From the NCBI RefSeq assembly GCF_004519515.1, contig NZ_CP038145.1:1446001-1510000 (forward strand): 64,000 nt of DNA. The letters are read 5' to 3'. The notes beneath the pieces were generated by a model. The model was not told the origin of the DNA. It was given only the letters and a program-made list of their open reading frames with translations, and searched no databases. Shown one piece after another: positions 16,238 through 23,933 of this stretch (positions within the stretch are counted from its first letter, which is position 1; each line of letters starts with the position of its first letter). This DNA comes from Actinobacillus indolicus (lineage in GTDB: Bacteria > Pseudomonadota > Gammaproteobacteria > Enterobacterales > Pasteurellaceae). The position numbers and the translations under genes are program-made.

Positions 16238-16264
16238 GGGCGAACACATTGGTTCGCCCCTATA
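16238..16264. repeat. Palindromic repeat copy, also acting as probable yidC terminator
   Basis: GGGCGAAC and GTTCGCCC pair over a short loop. On the minus strand they are followed by TTTTAAT, so the element can terminate yidC. The sequence is a diverged copy of the 27-bp palindromic unit found twice between carA and carB. The differences include a paired change that keeps the stem (GGCGAAC/GTTCGCC here, GGCGGAC/GTCCGCC there). Confidence 0.7.
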
Positions 16265-16283
16265 TCAGATTAATTTACTGAGT

Positions 16284-17924
16284 TTATTTTTTTACACGAG
16301 TGTGTAAGCCTTTTTTCTCTAAGTTACGATAAATCAACCATTGTTGTGCAATCGTAATTAAGTTTGATGTTAACCAGTAAAGCACTAAGCCAGATGGGAA
16401 CCATAAGAAGAATACGGTGAAGATAACTGGCATAAAGTTCATCACTTTTTGTTGCATTGGGTCTGCGATTGGTGTTGGTGACATTTTTTGCAACAAGTAC
16501 ATTGAACCACCCATTAATAATGGAAGAATGTAGTATGGGTCTTGTGCCGATAAGTCTTGAATCCAGCCAAAGAAAGGTGCGTGGCGTAATTCAACGGCTT
16601 CCATAAAGGTCCAATACAATGCGATGAAAATTGGCATTTGAAGAAGAATTGGTAAGCAACCGCCCATTGGGTTCACTTTTTCTTCTTTATACAGTTTCAT
16701 CATCTCTTGGCTCATACGCTGACGGTCGTCGCCGAAACGTTCACGCATTTCTTGAATACGTGGCTGTAACATACGCATTTTTGCCATTGAGGTATATTGA
16801 GCTTTGGTTAATGGGTAAAGAATCGTTTTTACCACAATGGTGACACCGATAATTGCTAAGCCCCAGTTCGTTACGATACTTTGAATAAAGGTAAGTAACC
16901 AGAAAAGTGGTTTTGCAATAAACCATGCCCAACCGTAATCGACGGTTAAATCAAAGTTATTTGCTGCTTGCGCCATTGCTGCTTGATCTTTTGGACCTGT
17001 CCATAAATGGCTGGTAATTGTCGCTTCGCTATTTGGTGCAACTTGTGTCACTGGACCACGATAGCCGATAGTGCCTACACCGTTTGCAGTACGAGTATAA
17101 AGGTTATTTTCCGCATCTTGATTTGGAATCCAAGCCGATACGAAGTAGTGTTGTAAAATAGCTGCCCAGCCTGCTTTGGTATCAACAGAAAGGTTAGCTT
17201 TTGCCATTTCTTCAAAACTGTATTTTTTATAGTTCACTTCAGATGAAGAATAAGCACCACCCGTGTAAGTTGGCATCGCTAAGTTGCCTGAGCTTTCCAC
17301 TAAAGAGTGTTTAAGTTGTCCGTAAGGTTGAACTTCTACGGTTTCTGCTGAGCTATTTTTGATGGTGTAGTTTACTGCAACATCGTAGCTACCGCGTTTT
17401 AGCGTAAAGGTTTTGGTATAAGTGACGCCATCTTTTTCAAATGTTAATGGCACGGCAATTTCGTTTTGACCTTCTGCTAAAGCAAATTTGTCGGCGGTTG
17501 TTTGGTATTGTGCACGACCTGCATTGGTATCAATACCGTTTTTACCCACTAAGCCACTTTGTGCAACATAAAGGACTTTGTCGTTGCTTTGTAATAACGC
17601 AAACGGCGTATTTGAGTTTAACTCTGCGTTGTATTTTAACAAGTCAGAATCAACAACATCACCGCCTAATGTATCTACGGTTAAACGTAATACATCGGTT
17701 TCAATCGTGATGGTTTTACCTTTAGTTGATTGATCATTGATCGATGCAGCATTGGTTGAAGATGGGACATCGCCCGATTGATTTGCAACTTGTTGCGTTT
17801 GTGCTTGAGCCATCGCTTGTTTTTGCGCTTGGATTTCAGGATTGTAATCCTGTTGCCATTGCGTAAAAATCAAGAACGAAACAAGCAACAAACCCATAAT
17901 CAGTAAACTACGGTTTGAATTCAT
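16284..17924 (-). CDS. yidC: Membrane protein insertase YidC
   Basis: YidC inserts and folds inner-membrane proteins, alone or with SecYEG. The 546 residues give an N-terminal anchor (1-22, LLIMGLLLVSFLIFTQW), a large periplasmic beta domain (about 55-330), and the conserved five-helix insertase core (about 350-530). The core contains the hydrophilic-groove segment NPMGGCLPILLQMPIFIALYW split by short loops, and the tail is basic. Length matches E. coli (548). The usual neighbours rpmH, rnpA and yidD are not adjacent here. Confidence 0.96.
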   Translation of the reverse strand: MNSNRSLLIMGLLLVSFLIFTQWQQDYNPEIQAQKQAMAQAQTQQVANQSGDVPSSTNAASINDQSTKGKTITIETDVLRLTVDTLGGDVVDSDLLKYNAELNSNTPFALLQSNDKVLYVAQSGLVGKNGIDTNAGRAQYQTTADKFALAEGQNEIAVPLTFEKDGVTYTKTFTLKRGSYDVAVNYTIKNSSAETVEVQPYGQLKHSLVESSGNLAMPTYTGGAYSSSEVNYKKYSFEEMAKANLSVDTKAGWAAILQHYFVSAWIPNQDAENNLYTRTANGVGTIGYRGPVTQVAPNSEATITSHLWTGPKDQAAMAQAANNFDLTVDYGWAWFIAKPLFWLLTFIQSIVTNWGLAIIGVTIVVKTILYPLTKAQYTSMAKMRMLQPRIQEMRERFGDDRQRMSQEMMKLYKEEKVNPMGGCLPILLQMPIFIALYWTFMEAVELRHAPFFGWIQDLSAQDPYYILPLLMGGSMYLLQKMSPTPIADPMQQKVMNFMPVIFTVFFLWFPSGLVLYWLTSNLITIAQQWLIYRNLEKKGLHTRVKK

Positions 17925-18277
17925 TTTTAGTTCTCTAAGTTAAAGTGGAGTGAGAAAATCTCACTATGAAAAGCGTGCATTTTAATATAGGTTATTCAAC
18001 TCTCCAATGCCTTTTACAAGATAGTCATTGGATTTTCATGAATTTTATAAAAAAGTATAGCAATCATTTAGGGAATTAGAACAATTTGGTTGCAAAATAG
18101 TCAATTTTTATTGCGGAGAAAATGAACGCTGAAGTGAAATAGTGTGAACTATCACGCATTTTGAAGATTTACTTCCTTTTCTTATAAAGAAATTCGACAA
18201 AATTCGTGTTTTCATCAGTGAAAACTCGTATAATCGACACACTTTCCATTTATTTATTTTTTAAGAGGGTACACACA
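17925..18277. other. Intergenic region between yidC and tatA
   Basis: This AT-rich stretch separates divergent yidC and tatA and must hold both promoters. I find no gene or convincing RNA. A GTGA-N4-TCAC dyad occurs at 18144-18155, but its spacing is wrong for CRP. tatA is preceded by an AAGAGGG ribosome site at 18263-18269. Confidence 0.6.
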
Positions 18278-18502
18278 ATGGGTGGTATTAGCATTTGGCA
18301 ATTAGCCATTATCGTTTTACTTGTCGTTTTATTATTCGGAACAAAGAAATTGCGTAATCTAGGTTCAGACTTAGGTGAATCAGTGAAAGGCTTTAAAAAA
18401 GCAATGAATGATGATAAAGCGAAAGATGCTGAATTTGAAAAAGTTGAGCAAAAACAAGCTGAATCAGCTGAACAAAAAGCAAAAGACAAAGAGCAGGCAT
18501 AA
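18278..18502 (+). CDS. tatA: Sec-independent protein translocase subunit TatA
   Basis: TatA oligomerises to form the passage for folded proteins in the twin-arginine pathway. I start it at the ATG after AAGAGGGTACACACA; the longer upstream frame is not family-like. The 74-residue product MGGISIWQLAIIVLLVVLLF has the N-terminal helix, then the FGTKKLRNLGSDLG amphipathic helix with the conserved Phe-Gly hinge, and a charged tail. tatB follows after 3 bp and tatC overlaps tatB, giving a tatABC operon. Confidence 0.96.
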   Translation: MGGISIWQLAIIVLLVVLLFGTKKLRNLGSDLGESVKGFKKAMNDDKAKDAEFEKVEQKQAESAEQKAKDKEQA

Positions 18503-18505
18503 TCC

Positions 18506-19078
18506 GTGTTTGATATTGGTTTTTCTGAATTAGTGTTGGTGTTTGTTGTGGGCCTAGTCGTACTCGGCCCCAAACGCCTGCCGATTGCCATCCGTACGGT
18601 AATGGGATGGGTTCGCACTATTCGTGGGTTAGCAGCAAATGTTCAAAATGAGCTTTCTCAAGAGCTAAAACTGCAAGAGTTGCAAGAGAGCATTAAGAAA
18701 GCAGAAGAATTGAATTTAAGTAAGCTATCCCCTGAATTGAGCAAAACCGTAGAAGAACTCAAACAATCTGCACAACAAATGCAAGCGAACTTGGACTCGG
18801 CAAAAGGGCAAATTGAGAGCCTAACCCAAGAACAAGTGAATGAAATTCAAACTAAAATCGAGCAAGAGAGCCAACAACTTTCAGCAAATGCACAAACTCA
18901 GCAAGATTTGCAAAAAACGGGGCAAAACGCACCGCTTGATGAGCAACCACTCTCAGCGGAAAAAATTGCAGAACTTGCAGAAGCAGATGAAGATAAATTG
19001 ATGGCATATTATCCACCAGATGATGATCTTGCGACGGTTGAGCCGAAAACGAAACAGGATAAACAGAATGTCAGTTGA
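18506..19078 (+). CDS. tatB: Sec-independent protein translocase subunit TatB
   Basis: TatB forms the twin-arginine signal receptor with TatC. The 190-residue protein starts at GTG and shows the TatB N-terminus (MFDIGFSELVLVFVVGLVVLGPKRLP), with Glu8 in the helix and the Gly-Pro hinge. A long amphipathic and coiled segment and a Gln/Glu-rich, variable tail follow. Its last 11 bp overlap the start of tatC. Confidence 0.95.
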   Translation: MFDIGFSELVLVFVVGLVVLGPKRLPIAIRTVMGWVRTIRGLAANVQNELSQELKLQELQESIKKAEELNLSKLSPELSKTVEELKQSAQQMQANLDSAKGQIESLTQEQVNEIQTKIEQESQQLSANAQTQQDLQKTGQNAPLDEQPLSAEKIAELAEADEDKLMAYYPPDDDLATVEPKTKQDKQNVS

Positions 19079-19817
19079 AGAATCTCAACCCTTGATCAGC
19101 CATTTAATTGAATTACGTAACCGCTTATTGAAAGCGGTTATTTGTATCTTAGTGGTGTTTTGCGCCCTTGTTTATTGGGCAAATGATATCTATACGTTAC
19201 TTTCAAATCCGCTGACGGAGAGATTACCAGAAGGGGCAACGATGATTGCCACGAATGTTGTCACACCGTTTTTTACACCGATTAAATTAACAGCGATTGT
19301 GGCGGTATTCCTTTCTGTGCCTTACATTTTATATCAAGTTTGGGCATTTGTTGCGCCTGCTTTGTATAAACATGAAAAACGCTTGGTTTATCCGTTGCTG
19401 ATTTCAAGTTCTCTTCTGTTTTATGTGGGCGTTGCCTTTGCTTATTATGTTGTATTTCCTTTGATTTTTGGATTTCTTACAACAACAGCACCAGAAGGTG
19501 TTGTGATGGCAACAGACATCAATAGCTATTTAGATTTTATTCTTACGATCTTCTTAGCTTTTGGGGTTTGTTTTGAAGTGCCAGTAGCGATTATTCTTCT
19601 CTGTTGGTCAGGTGTTACGACCCCTGAAAGTTTAAAAGAGAAGCGTCCTTATATCATTGTGGGCGCATTTGTGATTGGAATGTTGCTTACTCCACCAGAT
19701 ATGTTCTCACAGACCTTACTCGCAGTACCAATGTGTTTACTGTTTGAAGTTGGCGTGATTGTTTCCCGCTTTTATCAACCTAAAGATGATGATGCAGAAC
19801 AAGCAACATCGGAATAA
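19068..19817 (+). CDS. tatC: Sec-independent protein translocase subunit TatC
   Basis: TatC is the multispanning receptor that recognises the RR signal motif. The start chosen is the ATG overlapping the last 11 bp of tatB, giving MSVEESQPLISHLIELRNRL; upstream in-frame codons lie inside tatB and lack family similarity. The 249 residues show six hydrophobic segments and the conserved SHLIELRNRL and FVAPALYKHEKR motifs. Length matches E. coli (258). Confidence 0.95.
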   Translation: MSVEESQPLISHLIELRNRLLKAVICILVVFCALVYWANDIYTLLSNPLTERLPEGATMIATNVVTPFFTPIKLTAIVAVFLSVPYILYQVWAFVAPALYKHEKRLVYPLLISSSLLFYVGVAFAYYVVFPLIFGFLTTTAPEGVVMATDINSYLDFILTIFLAFGVCFEVPVAIILLCWSGVTTPESLKEKRPYIIVGAFVIGMLLTPPDMFSQTLLAVPMCLLFEVGVIVSRFYQPKDDDAEQATSE

Positions 19818-19822
19818 TCTAA

Positions 19823-19850
19823 AAGGTGGGCTAATGCTCACCTTATTTCA
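19823..19850 (+). terminator. Terminator after tatC
   Basis: AAGGTGGGC pairs with GCTCACCTT (one G-T pair) over a TAAT loop, followed by ATTTCATTTT. It separates tatABC from hemB. Confidence 0.7.
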
Positions 19851-19907
19851 TTTTGATACCGTAACAAGCGGTCACATTTCTCAGATTTTTTGCAAATAGG
19901 ATTTTAT

Positions 19908-20927
19908 ATGACTCAATATCTTTCAACTTCATTTCCAGCTCACCGTCCTCGCCGTTTACGCAAGCACGATTTTAGCCGCCGTCTAGTTGCTGAAAATACC
20001 TTAACTGCGAGTGATTTAATTTACCCTGTATTTATTATTGAAGGTGAAAATCAACGTGTAAAAGTGCCTTCTATGCCTGGTGTTGAACGTTTAACTTTAG
20101 ATCAATTACTGATTGAAGCGGAATTATTAGTCAAATATGGTGTGCCAGCTATCGCGCTTTTCCCTGTGGTTGGCGATGCAAAAAAATCACTGATGGCAGA
20201 AGAAGCTTATAATCCTGACGGTTTGGCACAACGTGCAGTAAGAGCGTTAAAGCAAGCCTTTGGAGAGAAATTGGGCGTGATTACAGATGTGGCGCTTGAC
20301 CCATTTACGACTCACGGACAAGACGGCATTATTGATGAAGACGGTTATGTGGTAAACGACATTACGACTGAAGTCCTAGTGAAGCAAGCACTGTCTCACG
20401 CACAAGCAGGCGCAGATATTGTCGCACCAAGTGATATGATGGACGGCCGTATTGGTGCAATCCGTCAAGCGCTTGAGGCTCACGGTTTTATCAATACTCA
20501 AATTATGGCGTATTCTGCGAAATATGCGTCAAACTATTATGGGCCTTTCCGTGATGCGGTCGGCTCTGCGGGTAACTTAAAAGGTGGTAACAAGAAAACC
20601 TATCAGCTTGATCCTGCAAATGGAAATGAAGGGCTGCACGAAGTCGCTCTTGATATTCAAGAAGGGGCTGATATGGTAATGGTCAAGCCTGGTATGCCTT
20701 ATTTGGATTTAGTTTACCGTGTAAAAGAGACGTTTGGTGTGCCGACTTTTGCTTATCAAGTATCAGGGGAATATGCGATGCATATGGCCGCGATTCAAAA
20801 TGGTTGGTTAAAAGAAAAAGAGTGTATTATGGAATCACTGCTTTGTTTTAAACGTGCGGGGGCTGATGGGATTTTGACCTATTTTGCGAAGCAAGTGGCT
20901 GAGTGGTTATATCAAGAAAAACATTAA
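19908..20927 (+). CDS. hemB: Delta-aminolevulinic acid dehydratase (porphobilinogen synthase)
   Basis: The enzyme condenses two 5-aminolevulinate molecules to porphobilinogen in heme synthesis. I use the ATG preceded by AATAGGATTTTAT, giving 339 residues; an in-frame start 18 bp upstream is unlikely. Recognisable elements are RPRRLRKHDFSRRLV at the N-terminus, the active-site lysines in AYSAKYASNYYGPFRDA and MVKPGMPYLD, and FAYQVSGEYAMH. The Asp-rich DVALDPFTTHGQDG region lacks the Cys triad, so it is the non-Cys metal type (DALDP..THG form). An uptake-signal core lies just upstream. Confidence 0.95.
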   Translation: MTQYLSTSFPAHRPRRLRKHDFSRRLVAENTLTASDLIYPVFIIEGENQRVKVPSMPGVERLTLDQLLIEAELLVKYGVPAIALFPVVGDAKKSLMAEEAYNPDGLAQRAVRALKQAFGEKLGVITDVALDPFTTHGQDGIIDEDGYVVNDITTEVLVKQALSHAQAGADIVAPSDMMDGRIGAIRQALEAHGFINTQIMAYSAKYASNYYGPFRDAVGSAGNLKGGNKKTYQLDPANGNEGLHEVALDIQEGADMVMVKPGMPYLDLVYRVKETFGVPTFAYQVSGEYAMHMAAIQNGWLKEKECIMESLLCFKRAGADGILTYFAKQVAEWLYQEKH

Positions 20928-20940
20928 TCATCATAAAGTT

Positions 20941-20971
20941 AAATGCCCAAGGCTTATCACCTTGGGCATTT
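20941..20971. terminator. Bidirectional terminator between hemB and glmS
   Basis: AAATGCCCAAGG pairs perfectly over 12 bp with CCTTGGGCATTT across a 7-nt loop, with T-rich sequence on both strands. It serves convergent hemB and glmS. Confidence 0.9.
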
Positions 20972-20974
20972 ATT

Positions 20975-22807
20975 TTATTCTACGGTCACTGACTTCGCCA
21001 AGTTACGAGGCTGATCCACATCTGTTCCCTTAATTAAGGCAACGTGATAAGAAAGTAGTTGTAACGGTACTGCATAGAAAATTGGTGCTGTAACGTGATC
21101 TACTTTCGGGAAGGTTAATACTGTATAACCTTCTTGGCTACTAAATCCTGCTTCGCTATCAGCAAAGACATACATTTGACCGCCACGGGCACGCACTTCT
21201 TCAATATTTGATTTCACTTTCTCAAGTAAATCATTTTCCGGAGCAACTACAATAACCGGCATATCCGCATCAATTAACGCTAAAGGACCGTGTTTTAACT
21301 CACCTGCCGCATAGGCTTCTGCGTGAATATAAGAAATCTCTTTTAATTTCAATGCAGATTCCATTGCGATAGGATAGAACTCACCACGTCCTAAGAAGAG
21401 TGTATGATGTTTCTCCGCAAAGTCTTCTGATAATTTCTCAATCTCTTTATCAAACACTAATGCACTTTCAATTTGTGCAGGTAAGCGTTGTAAAGATTTC
21501 ACAATTTCCGTTTCTTGTTCAGCAGAAACATTGCCTTTTAAGCGTCCTAATGCTGCCGTTAAAAGTAGTAAACAGGTTAATTGTGTTGTAAATGCTTTAG
21601 TTGAAGCAACGCCCACTTCCACACCTGCACGGGTCATAAAGGCAAAGTCAGATTCGCGCACAAGGGAAGAACTTGCCACGTTACAAATGGTCATTGCTGC
21701 CATAAAGCCAGATTCTTTGGCTAAACGTAATGCCGCTAAAGTATCTGCCGTTTCACCCGATTGAGAAATAGTAACAAGTAAACTATTCGGGCGAGTCACA
21801 AATTTACGGTAACGGAATTCAGAAGCGATTTCGACATCACAAGCCACGCCAGCAATAGATTCAAACCAGTAACGAGCCACCATGCCCGCATTGTAAGATG
21901 TACCACAAGCAACGATTTGAATGTGTTCAACTTTCTTTAAGATCTCTTCGGCATTGTTGCTGATCGCTTCAATGTTTACTTTACCGTTCGCAATACGTCC
22001 TTCTAAGGTATTCATAATTGCTACTGGCTGTTCAAAAATCTCTTTTTGCATATAGTGGCGATATTGACCTTTATCCGCCGCATCGGATTCAAAGTTACCT
22101 TCGTGAACTTCACGCTCTACTTTTTCACCTTCACGGTTATAAATATCGACAGTACGACGAGTGATTTCTGCTACATCACCTTCTTCAAGGTAGATAAAAC
22201 GGCGAGTTACACTTAATAATGCAAGCGGGTCGGAAGCAAGGAAATTTTCCCCAACACCTAAACCGATCACTAGTGGGCTACCTGAACGAGCAACGACTAA
22301 ATGCTCTGGCTCATCTTGGTTCATGACCACTGTTCCGTAAGCTCCACGAAGCTGTTTGACTGCTTTTCTTACTGCATCAAGCAAGTTTGGTGTTGTACGA
22401 AATTCCCATTCTACTAAATGTGCAATCACTTCAGTATCCGTTTGAGATTGGAACACATAACCACGTTGTTGTAGTTCAGTACGAAGTTCTTCGTAGTTCT
22501 CAATAATACCGTTATGAACGACGGCGATTTTGCCTGAACGGTGTGGGTGTGCATTAACTTCTGATGGCTCACCATGTGTTGCCCAACGAGTATGCGCAAT
22601 CCCTGTTCCACCTAAAAGCGGGTTTGCTTCAAGTGCTTCATCTAAGAATTTCACTTTACCCACACGGCGAACGATTTGTAAATTATGATCATTCCCTAAA
22701 ACTGCTACACCAGCCGAGTCATAACCACGGTATTCTAAACGGTGTAAACCATCGACTAAGATTTCTGCGACATCACGTTGTGCTACTGCACCTACAATTC
22801 CACACAT
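20975..22807 (-). CDS. glmS: Glutamine-fructose-6-phosphate aminotransferase (isomerizing)
   Basis: GlmS makes glucosamine-6-phosphate, the first step to UDP-GlcNAc. The 610-residue protein starts MCGIVGAVAQRD, exposing the N-terminal Cys nucleophile of the class II glutaminase domain (1-240). It then has two SIS sugar-isomerase domains (about 285-425 and 460-595), with CGTSYNAGMVARYW and the C-terminal LAKSVTVE typical of the family. A DeoR-type regulator gene lies immediately upstream on the same strand. Confidence 0.97.
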   Translation of the reverse strand: MCGIVGAVAQRDVAEILVDGLHRLEYRGYDSAGVAVLGNDHNLQIVRRVGKVKFLDEALEANPLLGGTGIAHTRWATHGEPSEVNAHPHRSGKIAVVHNGIIENYEELRTELQQRGYVFQSQTDTEVIAHLVEWEFRTTPNLLDAVRKAVKQLRGAYGTVVMNQDEPEHLVVARSGSPLVIGLGVGENFLASDPLALLSVTRRFIYLEEGDVAEITRRTVDIYNREGEKVEREVHEGNFESDAADKGQYRHYMQKEIFEQPVAIMNTLEGRIANGKVNIEAISNNAEEILKKVEHIQIVACGTSYNAGMVARYWFESIAGVACDVEIASEFRYRKFVTRPNSLLVTISQSGETADTLAALRLAKESGFMAAMTICNVASSSLVRESDFAFMTRAGVEVGVASTKAFTTQLTCLLLLTAALGRLKGNVSAEQETEIVKSLQRLPAQIESALVFDKEIEKLSEDFAEKHHTLFLGRGEFYPIAMESALKLKEISYIHAEAYAAGELKHGPLALIDADMPVIVVAPENDLLEKVKSNIEEVRARGGQMYVFADSEAGFSSQEGYTVLTFPKVDHVTAPIFYAVPLQLLSYHVALIKGTDVDQPRNLAKSVTVE

Positions 22808-22893
22808 AAATTTGCATTCCTATATTTAAGTTTGATTGGATAGCTTAGCTATCGGATAAGCTCAAATCTCACCTTACAAGCGGTCAGATTTCA

Positions 22894-23655
22894 TTAACTT
22901 TTTGCAATAATCACTTCAACCCCGAGTGATTCAATCTGCATTTTTACGTCAGGATCAAGTTGATCATCCGTAATTAATTTATCAATTTGTTGCCATTTCA
23001 ATTCAAGGTTAGGCATTTTGCGTCCGATTTTTTGAGATTCAATCAGCACAACCACTTCCCTTGAGACTTCTGCCATCACCTGACTTAAACCCACCAATTC
23101 ATTAAAAGTGGTTGTGCCACGCGCAAGATCTAAGCCGTCTGCGCCGATAAAGAGCTGGTCGAAATCATAGGAACGTAGCACATTTTCTGCAACCTTTCCT
23201 TGAAAGGATTCTGAACGAGCGTCCCAAGTTCCACCTGTCATTAATACCGTTGGCTCACATTCTAATGTCGTTAATTCACTTGCTAAGGCAAGGGAGTTGG
23301 TCATAACAACTAAGCCTGAATGATGTAACGCTTTGACTAAAGCCCCTGTTGTGCTACCGCTATCAATGATAATTCGATTATGTTCTCGAATTTGATTGGC
23401 AGCGCTATGGGCAATGGCTAACTTTTGTTTCGAAAGATTTTCTTGTGAATCATCAATTAATTCTGAAGGCAACTTAATTGCTCCACCATAACGACGCAAT
23501 AAAAAACCGCTCTCTTCTAAGGCGGTCAAATCCTTGCGAATCGTGACTTCTGATGTTTCAAATAATTGTGCTAAAGACTCCACACTGACTTCACCTTGTT
23601 CTTGTACGATATTGACAATGATCTGACGGCGTTGCTGGGTGTTTCGTTTTGACAC
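22894..23655 (-). CDS. DeoR/GlpR-family transcriptional regulator next to glmS
   Basis: The 253 residues begin with a winged DeoR helix-turn-helix (SVESLAQLFETSEVTIRKDL, about 23-42, then GGAI). A phosphosugar-sensing DeoRC domain follows (DSGSTTGALVKAL near 97, and GADGLD near 172). The 86-bp gap to glmS has no terminator, so the two may be co-transcribed. DeoR-type repressors placed next to glmS in other gammaproteobacteria (GlmR in Pseudomonas) respond to amino-sugar phosphates, so a role in glmS control is plausible. The exact orthologue is not certain. Confidence 0.87.
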   Translation of the reverse strand: MSKRNTQQRRQIIVNIVQEQGEVSVESLAQLFETSEVTIRKDLTALEESGFLLRRYGGAIKLPSELIDDSQENLSKQKLAIAHSAANQIREHNRIIIDSGSTTGALVKALHHSGLVVMTNSLALASELTTLECEPTVLMTGGTWDARSESFQGKVAENVLRSYDFDQLFIGADGLDLARGTTTFNELVGLSQVMAEVSREVVVLIESQKIGRKMPNLELKWQQIDKLITDDQLDPDVKMQIESLGVEVIIAKS

Positions 23656-23683
23656 TTTTTACTCCAATTATCTTTCGTTTCGA
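23642..23683 (-). promoter_or_regulatory. Candidate DeoR-type operator (paired TTTCGTTT)
   Basis: TTTCGTTT occurs at 23642-23649, over the first codons of the regulator gene, and again at 23673-23680, where it is part of TTTCGTTTCGAAA. The 31-bp spacing is close to three helical turns. TTTCGTTT-type direct repeats are typical DeoR/AgaR-family sites, which suggests autoregulation. No such motif is seen just upstream of glmS. Confidence 0.4.
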
Positions 23684-23933
23684 AAAAAAAACTGGTGCAT
23701 TATAAGGGAGTCAAATAGGAAAATAAAGTAGTGTTTATGATTTTTTCAGCAGATTAATGGGAAGATTTGTGCTACTATCATCAAAACTAAGTGCTAGATG
23801 CATTTTACATTCAGTTTATTATATCGTTATTAGTTTAGAACGAATCACATTTCCCAACCGTTATCTATCTTTCTGAATTTACATTTCAATAATAAAAACA
23901 ATAAGTTAACAATTTAATTAAGAGAATTATATT

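Noticed and set aside
18144..18155. GTGA-N4-TCAC dyad upstream of tatA as a CRP site
   Set aside because: CRP needs a 6-bp spacer between half-sites; the spacer here is 4 bp.
19020..19067. Upstream ATG for tatC inside tatB
   Set aside because: It would add 16 Arg/Lys-rich residues unlike any TatC; the ATG at 19068 gives the conserved N-terminus.
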